This document shows positions 28,061 to 36,080 of a stretch of 64,000 nucleotides of DNA, piece after piece. A model generated the notes under the pieces. The model saw only the letters and a program-made list of their open reading frames with translations. It had not been told where the DNA came from and did no database searches. A program made the position numbers and the translations under genes. Numbering within the stretch: the stretch's first letter is position 1; every line of letters begins with the position of its first letter. This stretch comes from Loktanella sp. SALINAS62 (lineage in GTDB: Bacteria; Pseudomonadota; Alphaproteobacteria; Rhodobacterales; Rhodobacteraceae). The DNA lies in NCBI RefSeq assembly GCF_018263905.1, contig NZ_JAAFZU010000027.1, positions 40,143-104,142 of the forward strand, read 5' to 3'.

Positions 28061-29011
28061 ATGAAAACCATAGCCACCCTTACGACCGCTGCCACGATTG
28101 CAATGGCACTGCCAGCCCATGCGGAATTCGCTTTGGACGCGCGTTTCACCGATGCCGACGGCGATCTGGTCGCGGACATTCCGACCGATGCGGAACAGCT
28201 TCTTGACCCTGAAACACTGATTTTCGCATACACCCCGGTCGAAGACCCCGCCGTCTATGCCGAAGTCTGGCAAGGTTTTCTTGACCATATGTCAGAAGCA
28301 ACCGGTCGCAATGTTCAGTTCTTCCCGGTCCAGTCAAACGCTGCACAACTGGAAGCCATGCGCGCAGGTCGTTTGCACATCGCGGGTTTCAACACAGGTG
28401 CCAACCCGCTGGCCGTGGCCTGTGCCGGGTTCCGCCCCTTTGCGATGATGGCAGCAGAGGATGGTTCATTCGGCTACGAAATGGAAATCATCACGCACCC
28501 CGAATCCGGCATCAGCGACGTGGAAGGCATCCGTGGCCAGCAGATGGCGTTCACGTCCGAGACGTCCAATTCCGGTTTCAAAGCGCCGTCCGCAATCCTG
28601 TCTGCGGAGTTCGGAATGGTCGCTGGTGACGATTTTGAACCCGTCTTTTCCGGCTCGCACGACAATTCGATCCTGGGTGTGGCTAACCAGGACTATCCTG
28701 CCGCCGCGATCGCCAATTCGGTGCTGGCGCGCATGATCGAACGCGATGCGGTCACGTCCGACCAAATTTCGTCGATCTATACCTCGCAGACATTTCCGAC
28801 CACGGGTTACGGCACGGTCTACAACCTGACCCCCGAACTTCAGGAATCGATCCAAGAGGCGTTTTTCAGCTTTGACTGGGAAGGTTCCGCGTTGGAGGCA
28901 GAGTTCAAAAACTCTGGCGAAGCACAGTTCATCCCGATCACATTTCAGGAAGAATGGTCGGTGATCCGCACCATCGACGAGGCCAACAGCGTCGTTTACG
29001 ATTGCAACTAA
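28061..29011 (+). CDS. phnD: Phosphonate/phosphite ABC transporter substrate-binding protein
   Basis: This 316-residue periplasmic protein has a Sec signal (MKTIATLTTAATIAMALPAHA). The pattern IFAYTPVEDPAVYAEVW...NVQFFPVQSNAAQLEAMRAGRLHIAGF, read in parts, and the later MAFTSETSNSGFKAP region fit PhnD-type receptors for phosphonates, phosphite or related phosphate analogues. GGGGA lies upstream of the ATG. It heads a phnD-phnC-phnE-phnE operon. No C-P lyase, phosphonatase or phosphite dehydrogenase gene is in the window, so the ligand is undetermined. Confidence 0.85.
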   Translation: MKTIATLTTAATIAMALPAHAEFALDARFTDADGDLVADIPTDAEQLLDPETLIFAYTPVEDPAVYAEVWQGFLDHMSEATGRNVQFFPVQSNAAQLEAMRAGRLHIAGFNTGANPLAVACAGFRPFAMMAAEDGSFGYEMEIITHPESGISDVEGIRGQQMAFTSETSNSGFKAPSAILSAEFGMVAGDDFEPVFSGSHDNSILGVANQDYPAAAIANSVLARMIERDAVTSDQISSIYTSQTFPTTGYGTVYNLTPELQESIQEAFFSFDWEGSALEAEFKNSGEAQFIPITFQEEWSVIRTIDEANSVVYDCN

Positions 29012-29035
29012 TCGTTAAGTTTGCATGATTTTGCC

Positions 29036-29058
29036 ACGGGCGGCCTCGCGCCGCCCGT
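29036..29058 (+). terminator. Stem-loop between phnD and phnC
   Basis: A perfect 9-bp stem, ACGGGCGGC/GCCGCCCGT, with loop CTCGC lies 24 bases after the phnD stop. No U-tract follows. It is probably a partial terminator or 3'-stabiliser that raises binding-protein output over the membrane subunits. Confidence 0.6.
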
Positions 29059-29085
29059 CTGCATTCGCACGAAAGAAATATACAG

Positions 29086-29907
29086 ATGTTGATCCTCGAT
29101 GGTCTGTCAAAGACCTATAAGACTGGTGACGCTGCCTTGGCAGACGTATCGCTGACTGTTCCAAAAGGTCAGATCCTCGGGCTGATCGGTCCATCAGGGG
29201 CGGGTAAATCGACGCTGATCCGGTGTATCAATCGCCTGGTGCAGCCGACCAGCGGCAAGGTGCTTTTGGGCGATGTGGATCTTGTGCGGCTGGGCAAGGC
29301 CGATCTGCGCCGACAGCGTCGCAGGATCGGCATGATCTTTCAGGAATATGCGCTGGTTGAACGGTTGACCGTGATGGAAAACGTCCTGTCCGGCAGATTG
29401 GGATACGTGCCGTTCTGGCGCAGCTTCCTGCGGAAATATCCGCCAGCCGACATTCAGCGCGCGTATCAGTTGCTGGACCGTGTCGGGTTGATGGCACATG
29501 CCGATAAACGGGCGGATGCGCTGTCAGGCGGTCAACGCCAACGCGTCGGCATCGCTCGGGCACTGGCCCAAGACCCAGAGCTGCTGCTGGTCGATGAACC
29601 GACCGCCAGCCTTGATCCAAAGACCAGCCGTCAGATCATGCGCCTGCTGACGGAAATTTGCAGCGAACGCGGGCTTCCCGCCATCGTCAACATCCATGAC
29701 GTGCCGCTGGCGCAGCAGTTCATGCAGCGCATCGTTGGGTTGCGCGCGGGCCGGGTGGTGTTTGACGGGACGCCGGAACAACTGACCCACGAGGCACTGA
29801 CCACGATCTATGGCGCCGAAGACTGGAATGAAATGCGCCGTGGCGATCAGGAACAAACAAACGCCGAAGAAGACGCGCGCAATCGCATGGCGGCCCTGGT
29901 CCAATGA
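29086..29907 (+). CDS. phnC: Phosphonate-type ABC transporter ATP-binding protein
   Basis: This 273-residue ABC ATPase has Walker [10 protein letters not shown] (about residue 33), signature LSGGQRQ, Walker [13 protein letters not shown] and a following H-loop (NIHDVPLAQ). The insertion around [18 protein letters not shown] is typical of PhnC. It powers uptake by the two PhnE permeases for the PhnD receptor. It overlaps the following permease gene by 4 bases (ATGA). No phosphonate-degrading gene is adjacent. Confidence 0.92.
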   Translation: MLILDGLSKTYKTGDAALADVSLTVPKGQILGLIGPSGAGKSTLIRCINRLVQPTSGKVLLGDVDLVRLGKADLRRQRRRIGMIFQEYALVERLTVMENVLSGRLGYVPFWRSFLRKYPPADIQRAYQLLDRVGLMAHADKRADALSGGQRQRVGIARALAQDPELLLVDEPTASLDPKTSRQIMRLLTEICSERGLPAIVNIHDVPLAQQFMQRIVGLRAGRVVFDGTPEQLTHEALTTIYGAEDWNEMRRGDQEQTNAEEDARNRMAALVQ

Positions 29908-30710
29908 CCAATTCCGCCTACCCCACTACATGGCGCCGCCCGCCGCAGATCATCAAGAACCGACGCTGGCGCATTGCGTTCCAATTGGCTGTCCTGATTT
30001 ATCTTGTCCTCGCCATCAGCACCGTCGATGTGAACTGGTCGCGCGTTTATGACGGGCTGGAACGCGGTCAACGTTTTGTCATGGGCTTTCTGCAACCGGA
30101 CTTTGAAAGCCGCTGGCGCGATATCAGCCAAGGTCTGATCGAAAGCCTGACCATGACGTTGACATCGACCGTCGTGGGCGTGGCCATTTCGATCCCGATC
30201 GGGATCGGTGCGGCGCGCAACCTTGCGCCGCGCTGGATATATTACATCTGCCGATCCATCATTGCCGTCAGCCGCGCCTTGCAGGAAATAATCATCGCAA
30301 TCTTTCTGGTGGCGATGTTCGGTTTTGGCCCCTTTGCGGGTTTTCTGACGCTAAGTTTCGCCACCATCGGCTTTATCGCCAAGCTGCTTGCAGACGATAT
30401 CGAAGAAATTGACGAATCTCAGGCCGAAGCGGTGCGCGCTACTGGCGCATCATGGGTGCAATTGGTGAATTATGCGGTTCAGCCACAGGTCATGCCACGC
30501 CTGATCGGCTTGTCGCTTTATCGGCTCGACATCAATTTTCGCGAAAGCGCGGTTATCGGGATCGTTGGCGCAGGGGGAATCGGGGCCACGCTGAATACCG
30601 CCATCGACCGTTATGAATACGATAGCGCGGGCGCCATCCTGTTGATCATCATCGCCATCGTCATGGTCGCTGAATACAGCTCTAGTTATCTGCGGAAGTT
30701 CCTTCAATGA
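29904..30710 (+). CDS. phnE: Phosphonate-type ABC transporter permease (first)
   Basis: The protein has 268 residues and about six membrane helices. The EAA-like loop [17 protein letters not shown] is read here as [18 protein letters not shown], followed by [19 protein letters not shown], the PhnE signature. It forms the inner-membrane channel together with the next permease. It overlaps phnC upstream and the second phnE downstream by 4 bases each, so subunits are made in step. Two distinct permeases instead of a homodimer are common in this transporter family. Confidence 0.9.
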   Translation: MTNSAYPTTWRRPPQIIKNRRWRIAFQLAVLIYLVLAISTVDVNWSRVYDGLERGQRFVMGFLQPDFESRWRDISQGLIESLTMTLTSTVVGVAISIPIGIGAARNLAPRWIYYICRSIIAVSRALQEIIIAIFLVAMFGFGPFAGFLTLSFATIGFIAKLLADDIEEIDESQAEAVRATGASWVQLVNYAVQPQVMPRLIGLSLYRLDINFRESAVIGIVGAGGIGATLNTAIDRYEYDSAGAILLIIIAIVMVAEYSSSYLRKFLQ

Positions 30711-31519
30711 CCGAAATCTCGCATTACAGTCAGGTCTGGTCCTATCGCACGCCGCGCGGGCGGTTGGCGCTTTGGGGCGCGTGGCTCGCACTGGTGGCCC
30801 TGTTCGTGTTTTGCTGGCAGGTCATGACAAAGGACACGATCTGGTTTTTTGTCACCGACGCACCGCGGCAGGCCGCTGACATCGGCAACCGGATGATGCC
30901 ACCGCGCTGGTCCTATCTTCCGGAACTATGGGCACCGCTTTGGGATACCATCAACATCGCAACGCTAGGCACCATCGGCGGGGTGATCATGGCCGTGCCC
31001 GTGGCGTTCATGGCTGCGCGCAACACGACACCGTCGGCGCGGATTCTGCGCCCGCTTGCATTGTTCATCATCGTGGCGTCGCGGTCGATCAACTCTTTGA
31101 TCTGGGCGCTGCTGCTGGTGGCGATCATCGGTCCGGGCCTGTTGGCCGGCATCGTCGCCATCGCGCTACGTTCCATCGGTTTTGTGGGCAAGCTGCTGTA
31201 TGAGGCCATTGAGGAAACCGATGCCAACCAGATCGAAGCGATCACCGCGACAGGCGCGAGTGGCGCACAGGTTCTAAGCTACGGAATCGTGCCGCAGATC
31301 ATGCCTGCGTTCTGGGGCATCACGGTGTTCCGCTGGGACATCAATATCCGTGAAAGCACCATTCTGGGACTGGTCGGGGCGGGTGGCATCGGGCTAAAGC
31401 TTCAGGCTTCATTAAACACACTGGCATGGAGTCAGGTCACGGTGATCCTGTTGCTGATCCTTGCCACGGTCGTTCTCAGCGAATGGGTGTCAGCGCGGGT
31501 GCGGCACGCGATCATCTGA
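30707..31519 (+). CDS. phnE: Phosphonate-type ABC transporter permease (second)
   Basis: This 270-residue permease is paralogous to its neighbour. The coupling loop AIEETDANQIEAITATGASG and NIRESTILGLVGAGGIGLKL are the family motifs. Its N-terminus contains a longer periplasmic segment (about residues 45-75: DAPRQAADIGNRMMPPRW). It is expected to form a heterodimer with the first PhnE. It is the last gene of the operon; the next gene, a sensor kinase on the same strand, begins 122 bases on and belongs to a different transporter by type. Confidence 0.9.
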   Translation: MTEISHYSQVWSYRTPRGRLALWGAWLALVALFVFCWQVMTKDTIWFFVTDAPRQAADIGNRMMPPRWSYLPELWAPLWDTINIATLGTIGGVIMAVPVAFMAARNTTPSARILRPLALFIIVASRSINSLIWALLLVAIIGPGLLAGIVAIALRSIGFVGKLLYEAIEETDANQIEAITATGASGAQVLSYGIVPQIMPAFWGITVFRWDINIRESTILGLVGAGGIGLKLQASLNTLAWSQVTVILLLILATVVLSEWVSARVRHAII

Positions 31520-31641
31520 TCGGGGTTCGGACCGCCGGCCCCCTGACGCGACTGGGGGCGGACATCATCAAGATGTGCGCACCGTGACGGGGTTGCGATT
31601 GCATCTGTGATTTCGCACGGCAATCCACCATACAGGGGCGC

Positions 31642-33420
31642 ATGAACGTTTATCGTCAAAAGGTTTTCGTGTTGACCGGCGCGCTGGCGCTGACCGCCCT
31701 GCTGGTCGGTGCGCTGACGTTGCCGCATCTGCAACAGCACTACCTGCGCGAACAAGCGGAAGACGACACACAATTGCTGCATCTTGCAAAACAAAGCCTG
31801 CAGGCGGCACTTGAGCGATATGCACCGCTGCCCGCATTGATTGCCGAACGTCCAAGTCTGGGACAGCTGCTGGAAAATCCCGACACCCCTGCCTTGGCGG
31901 CCACCGTCAACGAGGATTTGCGCCAGACTGCCGCGATGGTGCATGCGTCGGACGTGTTTTTGATGGACATTACCGGGCGCACGATTGCTGCCGCGACCTA
32001 TCAGGACGACGGCAGTTATGTCGGGCGCAATTTCAGCCACCAGACCTATTTCACGAACGCGCTTTACGGCGCGCTCAGCAGCTTTCAGGTGTCTGGCACC
32101 ACCACCGGCGAAAGGGGCTATTTCTATGCCGCCCCGGTCGAAGTCGGGGATCGCATCGTCGGTGTGTTGGCCATCAAGTTCAATATCGAAGCGTTCAACA
32201 GCGTCTGGAACGGCGCCAGCCGCGAATTCATCGTGTCAGACACGAACGGCTTTGTGCTGATGTCGTCGCGGCCCGACTGGCATTTCCGCGCCATGCGGCC
32301 GCTGACGGATGCCACACGGCGCGTGATCGCACAAAACCTGCAATATCCGATCGACCGGATAGAATTGCTGCCGATCACAACCGAGGATTTAAGCGATACG
32401 GCCCAACGGGTGACGATCACGGGGGACACGACGGACAGCTTTGTGATGACCTTTGTCACCTTGCCTCAGCGGGGCTGGACCATGACAGCATTGCAGTCGA
32501 CGGCCCCTGCCCTGCTGACGGCCGTGACGACCTTGTTGATGATCGGGTTGATCGTCTTGCTGCTGATCGCAGCGTTGCTGTCCTATCTGTTGAAACAGGC
32601 GCGCCAAAAAGAGGCGCTGATCAGCGAGCAAAGGGCAAAAAGGCTGCTGGAAACAACCGTCAGTCAACGCACGGCGGACCTGCAAAAAGCGCTGGAACAT
32701 CTGAAAAATACCCAGACCGACCTTATTCAGGCGGGTAAACTGTCGGGGCTGGGCCAGATGTCTGCCGCCCTGTCACATGAATTCAACCAGCCCTTGGCTG
32801 CAGTCAAAACCTATGCCGATAACGCGCGCGCTTTTCTGGACCGCGACCGGGTGGCAGAGGCGCGCGACAATATCGACCGCATTTCAAAAATGGCGGACCG
32901 GATGGCGTCAATCTCTGCGCATCTGCGCAACTTTGCGCGCCGACCGCAGCAAGCGACAGGCCCGCTTTTGCTGAACAAGGTGGTGCATGATGCGTTGGCG
33001 GTCATCGATGTGCGGCTGGCGTCCGGCGCGGGGCGCATCGACTATACCGCGCCGATCGACGATGTGTATGTGACAGGCGGCCATGTTCGTTTGCAGCAGG
33101 TGATCGTCAACATGCTGAACAATGCACTGGACGCCATGGAAGGACAGACCGACCCACTGGTCACGCTGACCGTGTCCGGGCACAGCATCGTGGTGCGCGA
33201 CCGGGGGCCGGGGGTCGACGCAGCCACAGCCGACCAGATGTTCGATCCGTTCTTTACGACCAAGCCACCGGGCAAGGGGCTGGGGTTGGGATTGTCGATT
33301 TCCTACAATATCGTCACCGACTTTGGCGGGACCATGACGGCGGCCAATCATCCCGACGGCGGTGCCGTATTCACCGTGACACTGCAACCGGCAACACCGC
33401 TGCGCGAGGCGGCGGAATGA
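31642..33420 (+). CDS. DctB-like sensor histidine kinase
   Basis: This 592-residue membrane kinase has TM1 at about residues 9-27, a periplasmic double-Cache sensor domain of about 260 residues (FLMDITGRTIAAA, YFYAAPVEVGDRIVGVLAIK), TM2 at about 290-316 and a coiled-coil linker. The His box ALSHEFNQPLAA (phospho-acceptor His379) is followed by an HATPase domain with NMLNNALDAM and GKGLGLGLSIS. DctB-type kinases sense C4-dicarboxylates or related acids and phosphorylate DctD. The stop overlaps the response-regulator start (ATGA). The TAXI-TRAP transporter downstream is the likely target. Confidence 0.88.
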   Translation: MNVYRQKVFVLTGALALTALLVGALTLPHLQQHYLREQAEDDTQLLHLAKQSLQAALERYAPLPALIAERPSLGQLLENPDTPALAATVNEDLRQTAAMVHASDVFLMDITGRTIAAATYQDDGSYVGRNFSHQTYFTNALYGALSSFQVSGTTTGERGYFYAAPVEVGDRIVGVLAIKFNIEAFNSVWNGASREFIVSDTNGFVLMSSRPDWHFRAMRPLTDATRRVIAQNLQYPIDRIELLPITTEDLSDTAQRVTITGDTTDSFVMTFVTLPQRGWTMTALQSTAPALLTAVTTLLMIGLIVLLLIAALLSYLLKQARQKEALISEQRAKRLLETTVSQRTADLQKALEHLKNTQTDLIQAGKLSGLGQMSAALSHEFNQPLAAVKTYADNARAFLDRDRVAEARDNIDRISKMADRMASISAHLRNFARRPQQATGPLLLNKVVHDALAVIDVRLASGAGRIDYTAPIDDVYVTGGHVRLQQVIVNMLNNALDAMEGQTDPLVTLTVSGHSIVVRDRGPGVDAATADQMFDPFFTTKPPGKGLGLGLSISYNIVTDFGGTMTAANHPDGGAVFTVTLQPATPLREAAE

Positions 33421-34751
33421 CCCAGACCGTGCTGTTCGTCGATGACGAAGAAGAACTGCGCAACGCCGGGCACCAAACGTTGATGCTACACGATCTGCCC
33501 GCCGATATCTTTGAACGGGCCGAAGACGCGCTGGCCCGGATCAGTCGCGGGTTTCCCGGTGTGCTGGTCACCGATATCCGTATGCCGGGGCGGGACGGTC
33601 TGTGGCTGATGCGGCAGGCCCTGGAAATCGATCCGGAATTCCCCGTGATCCTTGTCACCGGGCATGGCGACGTTGATCTGGCCGTGCAGTCGATGCGCGA
33701 AGGCGCATATGATTTCATCGAAAAACCCTTTGCCCCGATGCGGCTGGTCAGCACGATTCATCACGCACTGGAAAAACGACGGCTGACGCTGGAAAACCGG
33801 TCCCTGAAGCGCGAAGTCGGCTGTCGTGACAAGGTTGAATCGCGCCTGATCGGACAATCCGATGTCATGGTCGAACTGCGCAAGAACATCGCCACCATCG
33901 CCCGGACAGATACTGACGTGCTGATCAAGGGCCCGACCGGGGCGGGCAAGGATCTGACCGCGCGGGCCTTGCACGATATGTCCGACCGCGCCCCGCATCC
34001 ATTCGTCCATATCAACTGTGCCGCCCTGCCAGTCGATCTGGTGGAAACGGAATTGTTCGGGCACGAAGCAGGCGCATTCGCGGGGGCCATGCGGGCACGG
34101 TTCGGAAAATTCGAATACGCCCGCAAGGGCAGTGTATTTCTGGACGAAATCGACAGCTTGCCAGTGACCGTGCAGGCAAAATTGCTTCACGCCATACAGG
34201 CGCGCGAAATTACGCGGCTGGGGTCCAACGAACCGGTAGCGCTGGATATTCGCATCATTGCCGCTGTGAAATCCGATCTGGAACTCGCAGTCGCGGCGGG
34301 CACGTTCCGCGCTGATCTGCTGTATCGCCTGAACGTCGTGACGATTGCAGTGCCGCCGCTGGATGCACGACGCGACGATATACCGTCACTGTTTCTGAAC
34401 CTTGTTGCACAGGCAGCCGCCCGATATTCCAGACAGATGCCTGATGTCCCGGCAGAGGTTTTATCGCGCATGGCAACCCGCGCTTGGCCCGGCAACGTGC
34501 GCGAACTGCGCAATGCTGCAGATAGATTCGTGCTGGGTCTGGATACCGCAGATGCGACCCTGTCGGTGGATGAACAGACCGGGACATTGGCCGCTGCGGT
34601 TGCGGCCCATGAAAAGTCCCTGATTGTGGCGGCATTGACGGCGCAGGGCGGCAAACTGAAACCCACCTACGAAACCTTGGGCCTGTCCCGCAAAGCGCTT
34701 TATGACAAGATGCAGAAATACAATATTTCCAAAGGTGACGCCGAAACCTGA
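33417..34751 (+). CDS. DctD-like response regulator (NtrC family)
   Basis: The protein has 444 residues. A receiver domain (phospho-acceptor Asp53 in VTDIRMPG) is followed by an AAA+ domain with Walker A GPTGAGKD (172-179) and Walker B FLDEID, and a Fis-type HTH at the C-terminus (about 400-440). The sigma54-contact loop, normally GAFTGA, reads GAFAGA (219-224). Loss of the Thr may weaken or remove sigma54 dependence, as known for some rhodobacterial NtrC-type proteins. It is coupled to the kinase gene and followed by a TAXI-TRAP operon that it probably activates. Confidence 0.88.
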   Translation: MTQTVLFVDDEEELRNAGHQTLMLHDLPADIFERAEDALARISRGFPGVLVTDIRMPGRDGLWLMRQALEIDPEFPVILVTGHGDVDLAVQSMREGAYDFIEKPFAPMRLVSTIHHALEKRRLTLENRSLKREVGCRDKVESRLIGQSDVMVELRKNIATIARTDTDVLIKGPTGAGKDLTARALHDMSDRAPHPFVHINCAALPVDLVETELFGHEAGAFAGAMRARFGKFEYARKGSVFLDEIDSLPVTVQAKLLHAIQAREITRLGSNEPVALDIRIIAAVKSDLELAVAAGTFRADLLYRLNVVTIAVPPLDARRDDIPSLFLNLVAQAAARYSRQMPDVPAEVLSRMATRAWPGNVRELRNAADRFVLGLDTADATLSVDEQTGTLAAAVAAHEKSLIVAALTAQGGKLKPTYETLGLSRKALYDKMQKYNISKGDAET

Positions 34752-34765
34752 CCGCGCATCCCTGC

Positions 34766-34789
34766 GCATGTTTCGGTTCCGACACATGC
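34766..34789. promoter_or_regulatory. 24-base inverted repeat, candidate response-regulator site
   Basis: The half-sites GCATGTTTCGGT and TCCGACACATGC match at 10 of 12 positions when one is inverted. The site lies about 190 bases before the TAXI receptor start, where an enhancer site for an NtrC-family protein would be expected. No T-run follows, so it is not an ordinary terminator of the regulator gene. Confidence 0.5.
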
Positions 34790-34803
34790 AAATGCCAATT
34801 TGC
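34788..34803. promoter_or_regulatory. Second inverted repeat, overlapping the first
   Basis: GCAAATGCCAATTTGC is a perfect 6-4-6 inverted repeat sharing two bases with the preceding site. The two together suggest paired binding sites or alternative folded structures upstream of the TAXI-TRAP operon. Confidence 0.45.
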
Positions 34804-34925
34804 CCCCTTTGTAACCCATAGGCCGCCGACACTGCGATATTTTAGCCAATCGCGACCGGTTAGACGGTTGCGCCGGGCGCATAGCTGCATTGATAACCGC
34901 GCGGATCGGGATTTTTCTGCCCGTT

Positions 34926-34940
34926 CGATATCACGCCGAC
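34926..34940 (+). repeat. 15-base direct repeat, copy 1
   Basis: CGATATCACGCCGAC lies 36 bases before the TAXI receptor gene. An identical copy lies at 36003-36017, before the TRAP membrane gene. I do not recognise it. Confidence 0.6.
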
Positions 34941-34976
34941 CCCAAAAAGGTCGGTCAATTCTGTGGAGGAAAACAC

Positions 34977-35963
34977 ATGAAATTTGCAGCTCTTGTTGCG
35001 ACGACGGCACTGACAGCAACATCCGTCTATGCCGAAGCGCACGAAGACCGCACCGACTGGCCTGAAAGCTTTACCGTTGGCACGGCGTCGCAGGGTGGCA
35101 CCTATTTCGCCTATGGTTCTGGCTGGGGCAACCTTGTTGCCGAAGAGCTGGGCCTGACCGGCGGTGGTGAAGTCACCGGCGGCCCGATGCAGAACATGGC
35201 ACTGGTCCACACCGGTGATGCGCAATTCGGCATGACGACCATGGGCCCGGCAGCCGAATCCGTCGCTGGCACCAATCCGATCGCCCCCGGTCTGGAAATG
35301 ACCAACGCCTGCGCGATGTTCCCGATGTACCAGACGCCGTTCTCGGTGACGGCACTGACATCGTCCGGCATCACGACCGTTTCAGAAATTCCCGACGGCG
35401 CGCGCATCGGTTTCGGTCCTGCCGGGTCCACGTCCGACACCTATTTCCCGCGCATGATGGAAACGCTGGGCGTTGAATTCGAACGTCGCAACGGCGCATG
35501 GGCGGACCTTGGTGGTCAGCTTCAGGATGGCCTGCTGGACGTGATCGCATTTGCCGCCGGTGTGCCCGTGCCAGCCGTCAGCCAATTGGAAGTGCAAACC
35601 GACGTGAACATCATCGAGTTCACCGAAGAAGAGCAGGCCCAGTTGATGGAAACTTTCCCGGTTGCCAACTTTGAAATTGGTGCAGACACCTACACCTCGC
35701 TTGAAGAGCCGGCGCGGTCGGTGTCGATGTGGAACTTTGCAATCGCCAACTGCGATCTGCCCGCCAGCTTTGTCAAAGCGGCTGTTGACGTGGTGATGTC
35801 CGACAACGAGCGTATGGTGAACATCCACCGCGCCGCCCGTTCGACGCTGCCCGAAAACTGGGACAAGAACAACAACGTGCTGAAATGGCACCCCGGTGCG
35901 GCTGAATGGTTCATCGAAAACGCGGACGCGGACATTCCCGCCGACCAGATCTTCGGCAACTAA
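34977..35963 (+). CDS. TAXI-family TRAP transporter solute receptor
   Basis: This 328-residue periplasmic receptor has a Sec signal (MKFAALVATTALTATSVYA). The mature start FTVGTASQGGTYFAYGSGWGN is the hallmark of TAXI (TRAP-associated extracytoplasmic immunogenic) proteins, followed by VTGGPMQNMALVHTGDAQFGM. The ligand is unknown; glutamate or other carboxylates are reported for relatives. GGAGG lies 7 bases before the ATG. A stem-loop separates it from the fused TRAP permease gene. The DctBD-like genes upstream probably regulate both. Confidence 0.9.
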   Translation: MKFAALVATTALTATSVYAEAHEDRTDWPESFTVGTASQGGTYFAYGSGWGNLVAEELGLTGGGEVTGGPMQNMALVHTGDAQFGMTTMGPAAESVAGTNPIAPGLEMTNACAMFPMYQTPFSVTALTSSGITTVSEIPDGARIGFGPAGSTSDTYFPRMMETLGVEFERRNGAWADLGGQLQDGLLDVIAFAAGVPVPAVSQLEVQTDVNIIEFTEEEQAQLMETFPVANFEIGADTYTSLEEPARSVSMWNFAIANCDLPASFVKAAVDVVMSDNERMVNIHRAARSTLPENWDKNNNVLKWHPGAAEWFIENADADIPADQIFGN

Positions 35964-35977
35964 GCCCGATCTGCACA

Positions 35978-35999
35978 GGGCCGCGCTTTGGCGCGGCCC
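35978..35999 (+). terminator. Stem-loop between TAXI receptor and permease genes
   Basis: A perfect 9-bp stem, GGGCCGCGC/GCGCGGCCC, with loop TTTG starts 14 bases after the receptor stop. No U-tract follows, so it is probably leaky: a ratio-setting or mRNA-stabilising element. Confidence 0.6.
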
Positions 36000-36002
36000 C
36001 TA

Positions 36003-36017
36003 CGATATCACGCCGAC
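36003..36017 (+). repeat. 15-base direct repeat, copy 2
   Basis: This is identical to 34926-34940 (CGATATCACGCCGAC). It lies directly after the stem-loop and 63 bases before the chosen start of the TRAP permease gene. Confidence 0.6.
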
Positions 36018-36080
36018 AATCCAACACTTTGTTGCACCAGTGCGCCCGAACAGGGCGCCTGCGTGCCGATGGGGCTTTTC

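Noticed and set aside
34875..34888. GG-N10-GC as a sigma54 promoter before the TAXI receptor
   Set aside because: Only the invariant GG and GC match; the rest of TGGCAC-N5-TTGC is absent, and the regulator's contact loop is altered.
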